Shown: piece by piece, positions 46,125-56,383 of the stretch | Layout: the number at the start of each line of letters is the position of its first letter | How positions within the stretch are numbered: the first letter of the stretch is position 1 | Assembly (NCBI RefSeq): GCF_002994745.2 | Contig: NC_037090.1 | Span: 31,664,501 to 31,728,500 of the forward strand | Direction: 5' to 3' | DNA: 64,000 nucleotides | Origin: Rosa chinensis | Taxonomy: Eukaryota; Streptophyta; Magnoliopsida; Rosales; Rosaceae | Translations under genes and position numbers: made by a program | Notes under the pieces: model-generated | Database searches by the model: none | Told to the model about the DNA's origin: nothing | What the model saw: only the letters and a program-made list of their open reading frames with translations

Positions 46125-46935
46125 GTCCGGCAATGTCTCCGATGATTTCTCTCTCTAAGTGACAAAGAAGGAGAGGACAAAATTATCCTAAAAATAAATA
46201 AAAAATACTTAATTAGGTATTAGGGCAACATATATGTAAATTATTGGGTACATGGGTAATCTTATAAGATGTTTGGGTAAGTGAGGTTAATGTAGCTCAA
46301 ATTTAGATAAATGGACATTTTTCCATTAAATAAAAGAAGTTAGCCACTTGCATCAGTTGCGGGACCCATCATTTCAGAAAATGAAATGCAAGCCACGTTC
46401 AGAAGAGTTTGTGTCTGTTTGGGCAATGGTGACGGCTCTACAGAGCACTGACTGTAAAGAAAGTTGTTGCACCGTTGCTTTGCTCTATAGACAAGTATAA
46501 CCGTAGCCTTTGCTCCCCAATAAAATATCCATTACCCTCAAATAAAAGGTTTATTGGCCCAGCAAAAAAATTACATCAATTAAACATAATATAACTTCCA
46601 ATTTAGAGGAACCTGAAATACAATTTAATTGGTGGAAGCTACCAAATCCATTGTCAAAGAGGAAGTTAAAATTGTGTCCATCACTACACTTACTGGCTGC
46701 TACTGGAAGCTAGCTTCTGTAAGCTTTGAACAGCAATGGTGCTGAAGTTTCCGGAGAAAGACTGAAAGAGGTTGTGCTCTACTAAAACAATACGGTAACA
46801 CTTCCAAAAAAAGAAAAGAAAAAGAAATTGGCATAAAAGATTGGCCTTAAGGACGTGGCCTCCGTTTCCTTATCAACTAGCATGCTCTGTGTAATTATTG
46901 CAGGGCCCATCTCTTTAGCCCTTCATCGTCACTAC
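46125..46935. other. Unassigned intergenic sequence
   Basis: AT-rich, no recognised gene. It may include promoter sequence of the Ca2+-ATPase relic that follows. Confidence 0.4.
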
Positions 46936-46938
46936 CTC

Positions 46939-46948
46939 ATATATAAAG
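46939..46948 (+). promoter_or_regulatory. TATA box before the Ca2+-ATPase relic
   Basis: ATATATAAAG lies 77 bp upstream of the ATG at 47016 in the right orientation. The spacing is typical for a plant promoter. Confidence 0.5.
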
Positions 46949-47015
46949 GAGCGAGTCTAGAACTTCTTCTTGGTTGACTAGTTTGGCTTCTTCGCCTCTG
47001 AGCCAAAAGATTGAA

Positions 47016-47290
47016 ATGGAGAGCTACTTGCACCTCTCACCAGAGGCCTCAAGCAATTGGAAGAAATTCGTCGGCCTCGTTGTCAAGAACCCCGCCAGAA
47101 GGTTCTGACATGTCGCCGATCTTGCTAAGCGGGCTGAGGCTGAGAAGAAGAAGACGACGATGACATTGATTTTGCACCTTGCCGAAATTCCGATCAACGG
47201 CGTGGCGGCATAGCTTGTGCTTCTCAACCGTTGTGAAGAACTCTTCGATCTCGTCGGTTGGAGGCGCTTTGCTCACCGCCGAGGTCTTTG
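47016..47290 (+). pseudogene. Autoinhibited Ca2+-ATPase N-terminal domain relic
   Basis: ATG at 47016 opens MESYLHLSPEASSNWKKF and then VVKNPARRF, followed by TGA (47106-47108) and, in the same frame, HVADLAKRAEAEKKK up to TAG (47211-47213). The pattern matches the calmodulin-binding autoinhibitory N-terminus (CaATP_NAI) of plant ACA pumps: MESYL, W-KL--VV-NP-RRF-, then a -LxKRxEAEK block. The TGA sits where the family has arginine, consistent with CGA to TGA. The rest of the pump is missing. The family call is moderately secure. Confidence 0.65.
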
Positions 47291-47580
47291 ACGGACGGAT
47301 AATGCCGACGACTCCAAATTGGTGAGAAATTAAAGACGATTGGGGGGAGGGGGGGGGGGTGAGAGTAAGAAGAGTACACTTTTTAATTTATTATTATTTG
47401 GAGGTTAAAATTGTCTCTTTTCTTTGAATGGATAAGTGAGCAAAAAAAACTTTTGGTGGAGTATTTGGGTTCCTGATGGACCAAAATTGGGCAAATGGTC
47501 AAGAACCCTTACATTGTTGGTACAAGCAACATTTCTTTTCTGTTCATGTCTACATAAACAAATATATTAAAAAAAAAAAT
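47291..47580. other. Unassigned sequence with a G-rich run
   Basis: Contains a G-rich stretch (47341-47359). No gene recognised. Confidence 0.4.
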
Positions 47581-47752
47581 TGTTGAACTGTTGTAAATAT
47601 TATTATCTCTGTGGCTGTCCACATAAATACTCATTAGTTATGTATTTTGATGTAAACCCTAACTCTATATAAATGAGGCTAATGAGATTGAATGAGAACA
47701 CTTCTACTTCCTCCAAACTATTCTATCTCTATCTTCTCTCCACTTTATAACA
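47581..47752 (+). repeat. Short LTR, copia or TRIM type
   Basis: Begins TGTTGAACTG and ends TTTATAACA, followed directly by AGTTATCAGCATGA, a primer-site-like sequence seen after plant copia and TRIM LTRs. Contains CTATATAAATGAG (about 47664-47676) as a TATA box. 172 bp. No second LTR was found. Confidence 0.5.
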
Positions 47753-48135
47753 AGTTATCAGCATGACTGCTGTATTTTTTTTCTTTGTTTAGCTCTATGA
47801 TGATCACAAGTCATTCGGTGCAACTTTATTAGTTTTAACCGATATTCTTGATCTATGAGTTTCTTTTTCCTAGTGTGTTTGGATAAAGTAATTTAAATTT
47901 CCACAGAAATTCTAAAATCATGGGAATTACAATTTCATGAATTTAAATTCTATTAATTGAGAATTCCATTGTTTGGACTTCCTAATGTAGAATTTTTAAA
48001 ATGACAAGAATTATGAATTCTAGTGTTTGGACTAATTTTTGTCAATGAAATTTAAATCAAAACAAATAAATAAACGATCATGATTGAAGAGATACCATAA
48101 TCAATACTGCAATGAAAAATATAAAATCCAAATTT

Positions 48136-48353
48136 AAGCTAGACCAATACAACCACTGCAAGTGGCCTAATGGTTCTTGCCTAGTTGGGTGTGCTCCCCA
48201 ACCTAGGTTCGAACCCCGAAGCTGTCAAAGTGGTCAGACACTGTGCTGCAATGCACAGTTAGAGCATTTCACATGCACTGAAGGGGTTTATCTTGGGCCT
48301 AGGAAGCCTTTAGGTTCCCCTTGACAAAGTAAAAAAAAAGCTAGACCAATACA
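48136..48353 (+). mobile_element. tRNA-derived SINE with 16-bp TSD
   Basis: The TSD AAGCTAGACCAATACA (48136-48151, 48338-48353) flanks a body of about 186 bp. A-box-like TGGCCTAATGG lies at 48163-48173, the B box GGTTCGAACCC at 48206-48216, and a short poly(A) tail ends at 48337. This is the layout of a plant SINE transcribed by RNA polymerase III. Confidence 0.92.
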
Positions 48354-48479
48354 TATACTAGAAAAATCCAAATTTACTTGCTAGGAAAATCCAAATTTAT
48401 GTTCTGAAATACTAAATGACCAAAAGCATAAATCTAAAAAAAGAATAAGTACCAGCTGTTATCATGTTAACAAGAGATC

Positions 48480-49499
48480 CTATGCAGATCCATATGAAAT
48501 AAACATCAACACCATGTCTTTTTTCATTTCCACTGGGACTTCCTTGAACATGAGAAATTGTTTGTCGTTCTCTATAAACCAAGAGCATGCTTTTATCTGT
48601 TCTTCTCTAGAAAGATCTTGTATTGCCCTTATTTCTGTCCATACATCTTTCAGGGCAAGACTTTTTGTAGTAGCACGAATGAGTTATTCAAAAGATGAAG
48701 CCATTCTATCCACGGAAGTACCTAAGACATCTTCTCTTTGGAGGAGGTGCACTAGAAGAGACTGTTGCTTCATTTCTCTTTTTTTGAGAACTTGCTTGGT
48801 TTGGTGAAATGTCTTCAATGATGTGAATATCTTCTGATGCTTGGTCATCAACTTCCAAATCGACATGATTATCTTCATTAGCAGGAGGAGTCATAACCTC
48901 AGTGGCTTCGAAACCTGTTTTAGCACCCTCTCCAGTGGCTCTATCTTTGCCACACAAATCAACTATATCATCCCAATTTGGGATTCTTTTAAACCGAAAG
49001 CTTGCAACTTCATCATGAGACTGCAAACAAATAATAAAAGTTGCATAAGAAAAAGTTAGTAAAATAGACAAATGATATTATGAAGAAAAAAATTAATAAA
49101 AATTACATACCTTCACAGATTCTTCCCATACACTGTTTTCATCAACGCTTATCATTTGTGTTGAGGAATCCCAGCTAATCCACTTTGGCTCAAGATATCA
49201 CTAACAATTCCATAGAACTTTTTTCATGATTTCACACGGTTTTTTATATTGTCAGCACTTATTTGAATATCAAATTGTGCAGATAATATATCAGCAGCTG
49301 TATTATAAGCTACAGCTTTCCAACCATTATCTCCTTTATGGCCCAAACCTCGTTCCTCACGAAGTATATCAGCCAAAGCACGCTCCATATTTAAATTCCA
49401 TTGCAAATAGTTCTTGCCTTTGGCCTTTCCTTTGCTCTTTCCTTCATTCTTTCCATTTGGTTTTCGGTTTTTGACCTCATTTCCTCCAAGTGTACTCAT
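48480..49499 (-). pseudogene. Myb/SANT-like partner gene of the Harbinger element
   Basis: Two exons, about 49499-49111 and 49020-48480. Exon 1 starts MSTLGGNEVKNRKPNGK and has the Myb/SANT-like block with NMERALADILREE and IKNRVKS. A TGA replaces the W of the usual W-KFYG stretch, and one base is lost further on (near 49180). Exon 2 resumes with SHDEVASFRFKRIPNWDD, an acidic segment, a PPPKRR basic motif and a C-terminal EMKKDMVL-like region after more lesions. In the family this protein binds the TIRs and partners the transposase. This copy is broken. Confidence 0.75.
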
Positions 49500-49729
49500 T
49501 TCTAAACACAATTAGACACCATGAACAAAAATGATTAGATTTGAGTATATCAACACAACAATCACATAAGAAATAATAGGAAATAAGATAAATCATACAC
49601 ACGATAAGAATGCAGAAATAAATTACAACCATACTAAAATTTAACTTCAAGAACAAAGTTTCATTACAAATAGTAAACCGCACTAGGAGAACAAAAAAAA
49701 AAAGAGGAATAAATAATGTTTCTTATTGT

Positions 49730-51158
49730 TTATGTGGCATGTCGCGCTTGATAATCCTGGAACATCTTCAATGCAAATGTATCACGAAAATTTGTCCACT
49801 GCTCAGTTGCTTGAACTGATGTAATCTTTAAATTATTTGCATTACTCTCTGACGTTGGACAATTTAATATCTCCAAATCAATAGCTGCTAAAAACCTTGA
49901 ATCTTGATCTTCTAAAATAGGATCACTAGCTTGCTCAATTCGAATAAAATTGTGCAAAACACAACAAGCATTTATGATCCTAACTTGTGTTTTAATGCTG
50001 AAAAATGATGGAGCACGCATTATACTCCATCGCTTTTTTAACAACCCAAATGACCGTTCAATTACATTTCTTGCAATTGAATGACGAAGATTATATAATT
50101 CCTTGTAATTTTCAGGTCGATTCCCAGTCCATTCATTTAAGTGGTATCTAGTTCCTCGATATGGTGCTAAAAAACCAGGCCCGTTAGTGTATCCCGCATC
50201 CACCAGAAAGTATTTATCTACATTAAGAAACATACGAGAGCAATTAGAAGCTTACTAAATGTCTAAACCTAAGTTTTATTTAATCTAGCATTAGTATAGC
50301 AAATTACCCCTTGGAACATGAAGCCGATTATTTCTACATAGACCATCTCGTAAAACACAAGCATCAGAATCAGAACCCTCCCATCCAGGCAATACATAAA
50401 TAAATTTTAAATCAAGGGCACAAATCCCTAGGACGTTAGTAGAAATATCACCCTTTCTATTTCGATATCTTGGTCTTTCCTCAGCTGACACAGTCACTGG
50501 AATGTGAGCTCCGTCAAGTGCTCCTAGACAATTCTAAAAGGAAAATATAAAAAGTGGTTATTAATTAAGATATAAAAAGGTGGAAATTGGTTTTCAAAAG
50601 GTAGGGAATTACCTCAAACCACTTCCACTTCTCTCTTTCTGAGCTACCAATGATAGATGACTGTAATTTCAAGTATTCCTTGCTTATTATCATCATTGCA
50701 TATAACACGTTATGGAATTGCCGACTAACTGTTTCCTTAGAACGATAATATATAAAACCAATTTTTCTATACTTCACGTTGTTACCAAGTATGTCCAGAA
50801 ACATAGCTACTGATTCTTCAATAGGAACATTTCTTGTATGAACTAGCCCACCTATTCCGTGTAAAATCTCACATAACTTCCTAAATGCGCTCTTGCTGAC
50901 TCGTAGTTGTTCAATACAATCTACCTCTCTTCCATCGTACAAATGGTTTAAGTAAGACTGTCTTTCTTGATCCCAAGCACGTGAAGGCTCTTTAACAAGA
51001 AATGCCTTATGATACTTATGATACCACTCTATTATTAAAGCAATCACAGATACGGTGGCACCCAAAACAATTTTCATTCTCTTTTTATTTTCCTCTTCTT
51101 CTATGGCACGCTTTCGTTTTAACCTCATTATAATATCGCCAACACTCATAACAGCCAT
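49730..51158 (-). CDS. PIF/Harbinger transposase, 419 aa, three exons
   Basis: Exons 51158-50613, 50533-50308 and 50217-49730 join in frame (1,260 nt) with GT-AG introns and no stop. The start is MAVMSVGDIIMRLKRKR. DDE_Tnp_4 nuclease motifs: GALDGAH with D189, VDAGY with D264 and NVIERSFG with E311, the DD47E spacing of the family. The N-terminal part (about 60-180) holds the usual helical region with GRE and a SKETVSRQFHNVL motif. The protein ends YQARHAT. It cuts and integrates the element in a TWA target in the family. The frame is apparently intact; expression is unknown, because the promoter lies about 10 kb away behind nested insertions. Confidence 0.9.
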
Positions 51159-51679
51159 ACCTATTTAAACATTTAAAAAAAAAAAAAAATTCTTCATATA
51201 TGTTATTCATAAGGCTATGCGTAACATCGTGGGATCACAAACATGACTCGAAAATAGCCAGACCTGTTTTATTTTTTTTCAAAGATTTTTGTGTACCTAT
51301 TACATTGAATGATCAAGAACACAGAGCAAGTTATAAAGAAAGGTCAGAGAAAGGCAGGCGTCCAAAACGATATTCTACTTGGTATCTATCTTTTATAGTC
51401 TAACTTTCACTACAACTATTTTCATCCTGAAGGAGTGCACTTTAACCCTTTTTTCTATCTATTTTCTGGTTTTCTCTCCAGAAAAGGAATATAAGAAAGT
51501 CAGGAACATAAGGTAGGGGACAAAATAACAAGCTTGACCTCTCTCTTACTGTTTGTGTATACGTAGTTGGATTAGATTCAAATAAGCTTGGATTCATCAA
51601 AGCTATGAACTTATCTATGTTTTTTATGCAAGTGCAGATGGTATCATAAATGTAACCAATGTCACCAAAATTGCAGCTA
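51159..51679. other. Harbinger leader or intron sequence
   Basis: Upstream of the transposase ATG on minus. No coding potential recognised. Confidence 0.45.
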
Positions 51680-52663
51680 AAGCCTATAACGTCCCGAACC
51701 TGAATTTACCAATTTACTAGTCATTTGGATGGTAAACGACAATTACTTTCACTTTTTACTTTGTTTCAGTACTTTTAGGGGGCCCTAAAAGATGACTTTT
51801 TGTTCGGGTCAAAATTTGAGAAAATGTTCTTCATGAAAGTTGTAGAGGACATTAAACCGAGCGTGTGCATATGTGATACGTAAAAATTGGAGTTCGTATG
51901 CGAAAGTTATAAGTGAAATATGAAAGTTACTATTTATGGTAGATTGTATAAATTTGAAAAGTTACTGTGGCCGGGTAACTTTTCTTTCTTTTCTCTCTCC
52001 TTCCCCCCGTGCTCTCTTTGTCTCTCTTCTGCAACTCTCTCTCTGTCTCTTTTCTGCGACTCTCTCTTTCTCCACCTCTAGGCCACCAAATGGCGAGCTG
52101 CGAGCATCGATAGACTCGTCTCCTCCTCCTTAACACGCATGTGGGAGTTGTTAACGGTGATTTGGCCGGAGATGTGGAGATCGAAGCCAACATTTTTACT
52201 GTAGCAAATTGGTCAACACCGATTTCCGGCCACCTCCGGTCATAAACCTAGATCCATTAGAAGCGCCTTGAGCCACTCTTCATGCTCGCCAAGTTTCATA
52301 ATCCAGATCGAAGCATGGAGTAAGAAAGCATAATTGGAAAATTTCACTATACTTCTGAGTACTTAATTGTTCTGCCACTTCAAGGTATTTTCTGACTTTG
52401 TCACAGTTGAGAAAGTAATTGGAAATGTTGAGATGATGCTGTGGATGAAATTTGGTGGCTGGAGGAGGAGGAGTTGGATGCCGCATGAATAGTGCGATGG
52501 GTGAATAGTGCGGTGCATGAACAATGATTTAAATTATGTTTTTTTTTAGTTAGTTAAATCACATAAATATTGTAGAGCTTATATGTGAAGTTTGGTGAAG
52601 ATTGGAAGAGGTTTGGATATTAATAGGAATTTTTCTAAAGTTCAATAGTTTGGTTATTGATTT

Positions 52664-53735
52664 TCGAGAATTCCACCATAACGACTTGTGAAGGCGACAC
52701 ACAAGGTTCTCCCCCTGTCGCCGAAGACCAGGAGGAGGAGACATATAGATTTCTTCCAATAAATCACCATTCAAGAAAGCATTATTAACATCGAATTGAT
52801 GTAAAGACCAATTCAGACTGGCAGCAATAGCAAGAAGACAGTAGACAATTACCATTTTGGCAGTGGGAGAAAATGTGTCATGATAATCAATGCCAGCAGT
52901 CTGTGTAAAACCTCAAGCAACAAGGCGGGCCTTATAGCGCTCAACAGACCCATCAGCCTTGCGCTTGATTCGATACACCCATTTGCAACTGATCGGACAT
53001 TTTCCAGGAGGTAAAGGACAAGACTCCATGTCTGATTATCAGTAAGAGCTTGAAGCTCAGAATTCATGGCGTCCTGCCACTAGGATTGGCTGCAGCAATG
53101 TCATAAGAGGTAGGTTCCTTGTCCCAACTAACATGAGCAATATAATTCAGATATGTAGGTGAATATCAATTATAAGATATGTAGTGACAAAGAGGATATT
53201 TCGTATCGATCTGAGATGGAGACGAGGCCGTGGACAATTGGTGTGGAGGCAGCATCACCTGCGAACAAACGTAGTCCTTGAGGCGGACGTTGGCTTCTCG
53301 AGGGCGTTGAGAACAACAAAGTGGTTGAACAGGAACAATAGGAAGAGGATCGGGAACGGCGGGCTCGGCCGGTTGAACCTTCGGTGGATGTTCAGTAAGA
53401 TCGTCCGGTGGAATAGGTGGATCGAAATTGGGAAGAGTGGGTGGAGTGTCGGTAGAAGGAGGAGCAGAAGGAAGCGAGGCAGGAGGAGAAGGTATCGGGT
53501 CGGCCGATGGAGGCGGAGAAGATAATGGAGGTGCTGATGGGATATTGGGTGAGTCGAATGGATCTGGTACTGTGGCCGAAGGAGAAGGACTGGAAAAGAA
53601 TCAGGGATGATAGGAAGAGGAATTGGTTGGGCCTGTGGAGCTTGGGCTGCTGGGTTAACTTTAGATGAATGATAAAAAGTGTCCTCAAGAAAAATCACAT
53701 CCCGATTAGTGAATTTTCTTGGTCTCAAGATCGTA
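52664..53735 (-). pseudogene. copia linker and truncated reverse transcriptase
   Basis: A proline-rich linker frame (53791-53255), antisense to which an arginine/glycine-rich open frame appears by chance. Then frameshifted RT pieces: [20 protein letters not shown] (about 52995-52935), then SLHQFDVNNAFLNGDLLEEI and VCRLHKSLW, where the RT ends. The YVDD catalytic loop is not reached. Confidence 0.8.
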
Positions 53736-56055
53736 AAGTTTGTAAGCCTTTTGTCCCATTGGATAACCAAGAAAAATACATTTGGTAGCACGAGGAGAAA
53801 ATTTTGAAGATGGATTGACTACGGTTGCAAAAGCAATGCAGCAAAAAACTCGCATACGAGAATAATAAGGAAGTTTATTGTAAAGGATCTCAAAAGGTGT
53901 TTTCTTGTGAAGCAACAAAGTAGGAAGGCGATTAATGACATATGCAGCGGTAAGAACACATTCTCCCCATAAATTAATGGGTAGATGAGATTGAAAGCGA
54001 AGAGCTCGAGCAGTTTCAAGGATGTCTCTATGTTTCCGCTCGACGACACCATTTTGCTGAGGTGTATATACACAAGAGTGTTGGAAAAGAACACCTTCTT
54101 CAAGGAAAAATTTTTGTAACGAAAGAAATTCAGCCCCATTATCAGAACGAAGTTGTTGAACCTTTGTATTGAATTGAGTGTTTACATAATGGAAAAACTG
54201 ACGGAGTAAAGTTTGTGTCTCACTTTTATGACGCATTAAGAAAACCCATGTAAATCTGGAAAAATCATCCACAATAGTTAAGAAATAAAAAGCACTAGAA
54301 AGAGAAGGGGTTTTATAACGGCCCCAAATATCACAATGAATAAGGGAAAAACACTTTGATGTTGAAATTGAACTAGAAGGAAAAGGGTGACGAGTTTGTT
54401 TCGCCAATGGACAAATGTCACATTTATGACTAGAATCAAATTTGAAATTAAGCAAACTATTAGCTAAACAATGTAAACGAGCAGAGGAAGGGTGACCCAA
54501 ACGACGATGCCAAAGATCAGAGGAGATCATCAAATTGCAAGCAAAATGAGAAGAAGGAGAAGTTGAAGCCAACGCCACAAGGTAATTGAGGTCACCACAT
54601 CGCTTACCCACACCAATCATCGTCCTTGTAACCAAGTCCTGTAAGATACACCAAGATGGGAAAAATGTCACTGAGCAATGTAAATCATCCGTTGTCTTTC
54701 CAACGGACATAAGATCAACTCTAAAACTTGGTACACAGAGAACATTATTTAATTGAAAAGAATCATTAAATCGAATTGAGCCGGTCATAGTAATTCCAAC
54801 CTTGTCTCCACTAGGTAAAGAAACTAGTGCCAAAGAAGGATGCTTATTAATATTCATCAATGATGTAGGAGAAGAAGTGATATGATGAGTTGCTCCACTA
54901 TCAATTATCCAACGATTGGGAGCAATTGGTAACAAACCTGAAGCATACTCAAAGACTGAGGCAGCAGCAGCATTGGCTTGTGGAGTGACAGGCTTGGAAG
55001 TCAAGGCACCAAGTATTTGAACGTATTGGTCCTCTGTCAAATTGGGCAAAGAGGCCTGAAGTTCTTGAAAAGTGGGATTGAAATCCACTTGATTTGCAGG
55101 AGTACCAGATGCCAAGCTTGAGGAATTTTTTTCATTGCCTTGACGTTGGTGTCGTGCTTTTTCTTTACTCTTGGGATGGCCAGGAGGATATCCAATCAAC
55201 TTGTAGCATGTTGCCTTCCTATGGTATAGGTCACCACAATAAGTACATTGAAAAGGCTCCTTGTTGCGTGAATTGTTGAATTGATTCCCATCGCCTTGAT
55301 TATTTGGCCGACCCCTAGGCATATTAGAATTTCCACGCACATCTATAGCTGCTGTGTTTGATGGCATGGTGACAACAGACCCCAATTCTCGTTGTTTTTC
55401 TTCTTGCACAACAGAAGCATAGGCTTGACGGACTGAGGGTAAAGGATTCATTAGTAAAATTTGACCTCTTGTACCTGAATACGACTCATTGAGTCCCATA
55501 AGAAACTGCATAAGTTTGGTACGATCATTCTGATCACAAGTACATGTTACTGAATTAAAGGATGCAAGCTCGTCCCATAGGGCCTTCAATTTTGTGTAAT
55601 ATGCGGCAACAGACATATGACCTTGCTCAATCTTGTAGATGTCCCGCTGAATCTGGAATATACGAGGAGCGTTGCCCAAAGAAAACCTGTCACGAAGATC
55701 TTCCCAAATAGCATGAGGTATGCCGTATGAAAGGACAGAATCGGATATCTCTGGCTCAAGGGAATTTAGGATCCATGAAAGCACCATGTCATTGCAACGC
55801 TGCCAAAGAGCATGCTCGTCAGGATTCAAAACCTCATTAGGCTCCTTGATTTTTCCGGTGATGAAACCTGTCTTGTTCTTGGCACTTAGAGAAATTCTCA
55901 TAGCACAGTACCAAGAGTTATAGTTGTCGCCGTTTAATTGTTTTGAAATAAGGAGCAGGCCAGGATGATCTGAATGATGGAGGAATAAAGGATTAGCTGG
56001 ATCAACAGAGGATGAACCCCAGAATTTGAAGACTCAACATCAGTTCCAGTCATGA
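53706..56055 (-). pseudogene. copia gag-protease-integrase
   Basis: A long frame (731 codons, 55901-53706) plus an upstream start at about 56055 in another frame. In order: UBN2-type gag (about residues 25-170 of the long frame), a CCHC zinc knuckle CTYCGDLYHRKATC (about 218-231), aspartic protease motif WIIDSGATHHIT (about 333), GAG-pre-integrase LWHRRLGHPSSARLHCL with CDICPLAKQ, and the integrase core with IHCDIWG, IVDDFSR and LRSDNGAEF. A frameshift near 56000 separates the start (MTGTDVESS) from the gag core, and another at 53706-53735 ends the frame before RT. Confidence 0.88.
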
Positions 56056-56140
56056 TGTTGATGAAAAAATCAAACCAAGGAGAAGAAAAGGAACGCAGCA
56101 GATGCGTTGAAGAAAAGAGGAACAAAGAGCTAGGACGTAT

Positions 56141-56155
56141 CCTGCTCTGATACCA
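56141..56155 (-). other. copia primer-binding site (initiator Met tRNA)
   Basis: Minus-strand TGGTATCAGAGCAGG, the classic plant copia primer site, directly follows the LTR. Confidence 0.9.
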
Positions 56156-56378
56156 TATAGAACAAGATATTTAGGCAGAATGAATCTTTTGTATTGAATC
56201 ATACAACATATATACAGAACATCTAAGGTTCTCCAACAAGTCAGGAGACCTATAAGGAATGATAACTAATACAATCACAATTGAATACAAACTGATACAA
56301 CATATTCTAACATATCAATCCTAATCATATCAAGATACACTATCAATCTAATTGAATGTCAAGATACACTTTCCAACA
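56156..56378 (-). repeat. copia 5' LTR
   Basis: About 223 bp, beginning (minus) TGTTGGAAAGTGTATC, ending near TCTTGTTCTATA. The last bases are not the usual CA. Confidence 0.75.
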
Positions 56379-56383
56379 GATTT

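Larger units (their letters stand above)
52664..56378 (-). mobile_element. copia element with only one LTR
   Basis: Minus-strand order: LTR (56378-56156), PBS (56155-56141), gag, protease, integrase, start of RT, then an abrupt end at 52664. No RNase H and no 3' LTR. GATTT flanks both ends (52659-52663, 56379-56383), as if the truncated copy were inserted with a TSD. Alternatively a deletion reached that point by chance. Confidence 0.8.

Noticed and set aside
48163..48216. A and B boxes as a tRNA gene
   Set aside because: No cloverleaf can be closed around them, and the 16-bp TSD and poly(A) tail show a SINE.
51936..52193. Ser/Leu-rich or Arg-rich frames in the long solo LTR
   Set aside because: CT-rich low-complexity sequence; no homology recognised.
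53184..53525. Arg/Gly-rich open frame on plus
   Set aside because: It is the complement of the proline-rich copia linker on minus.
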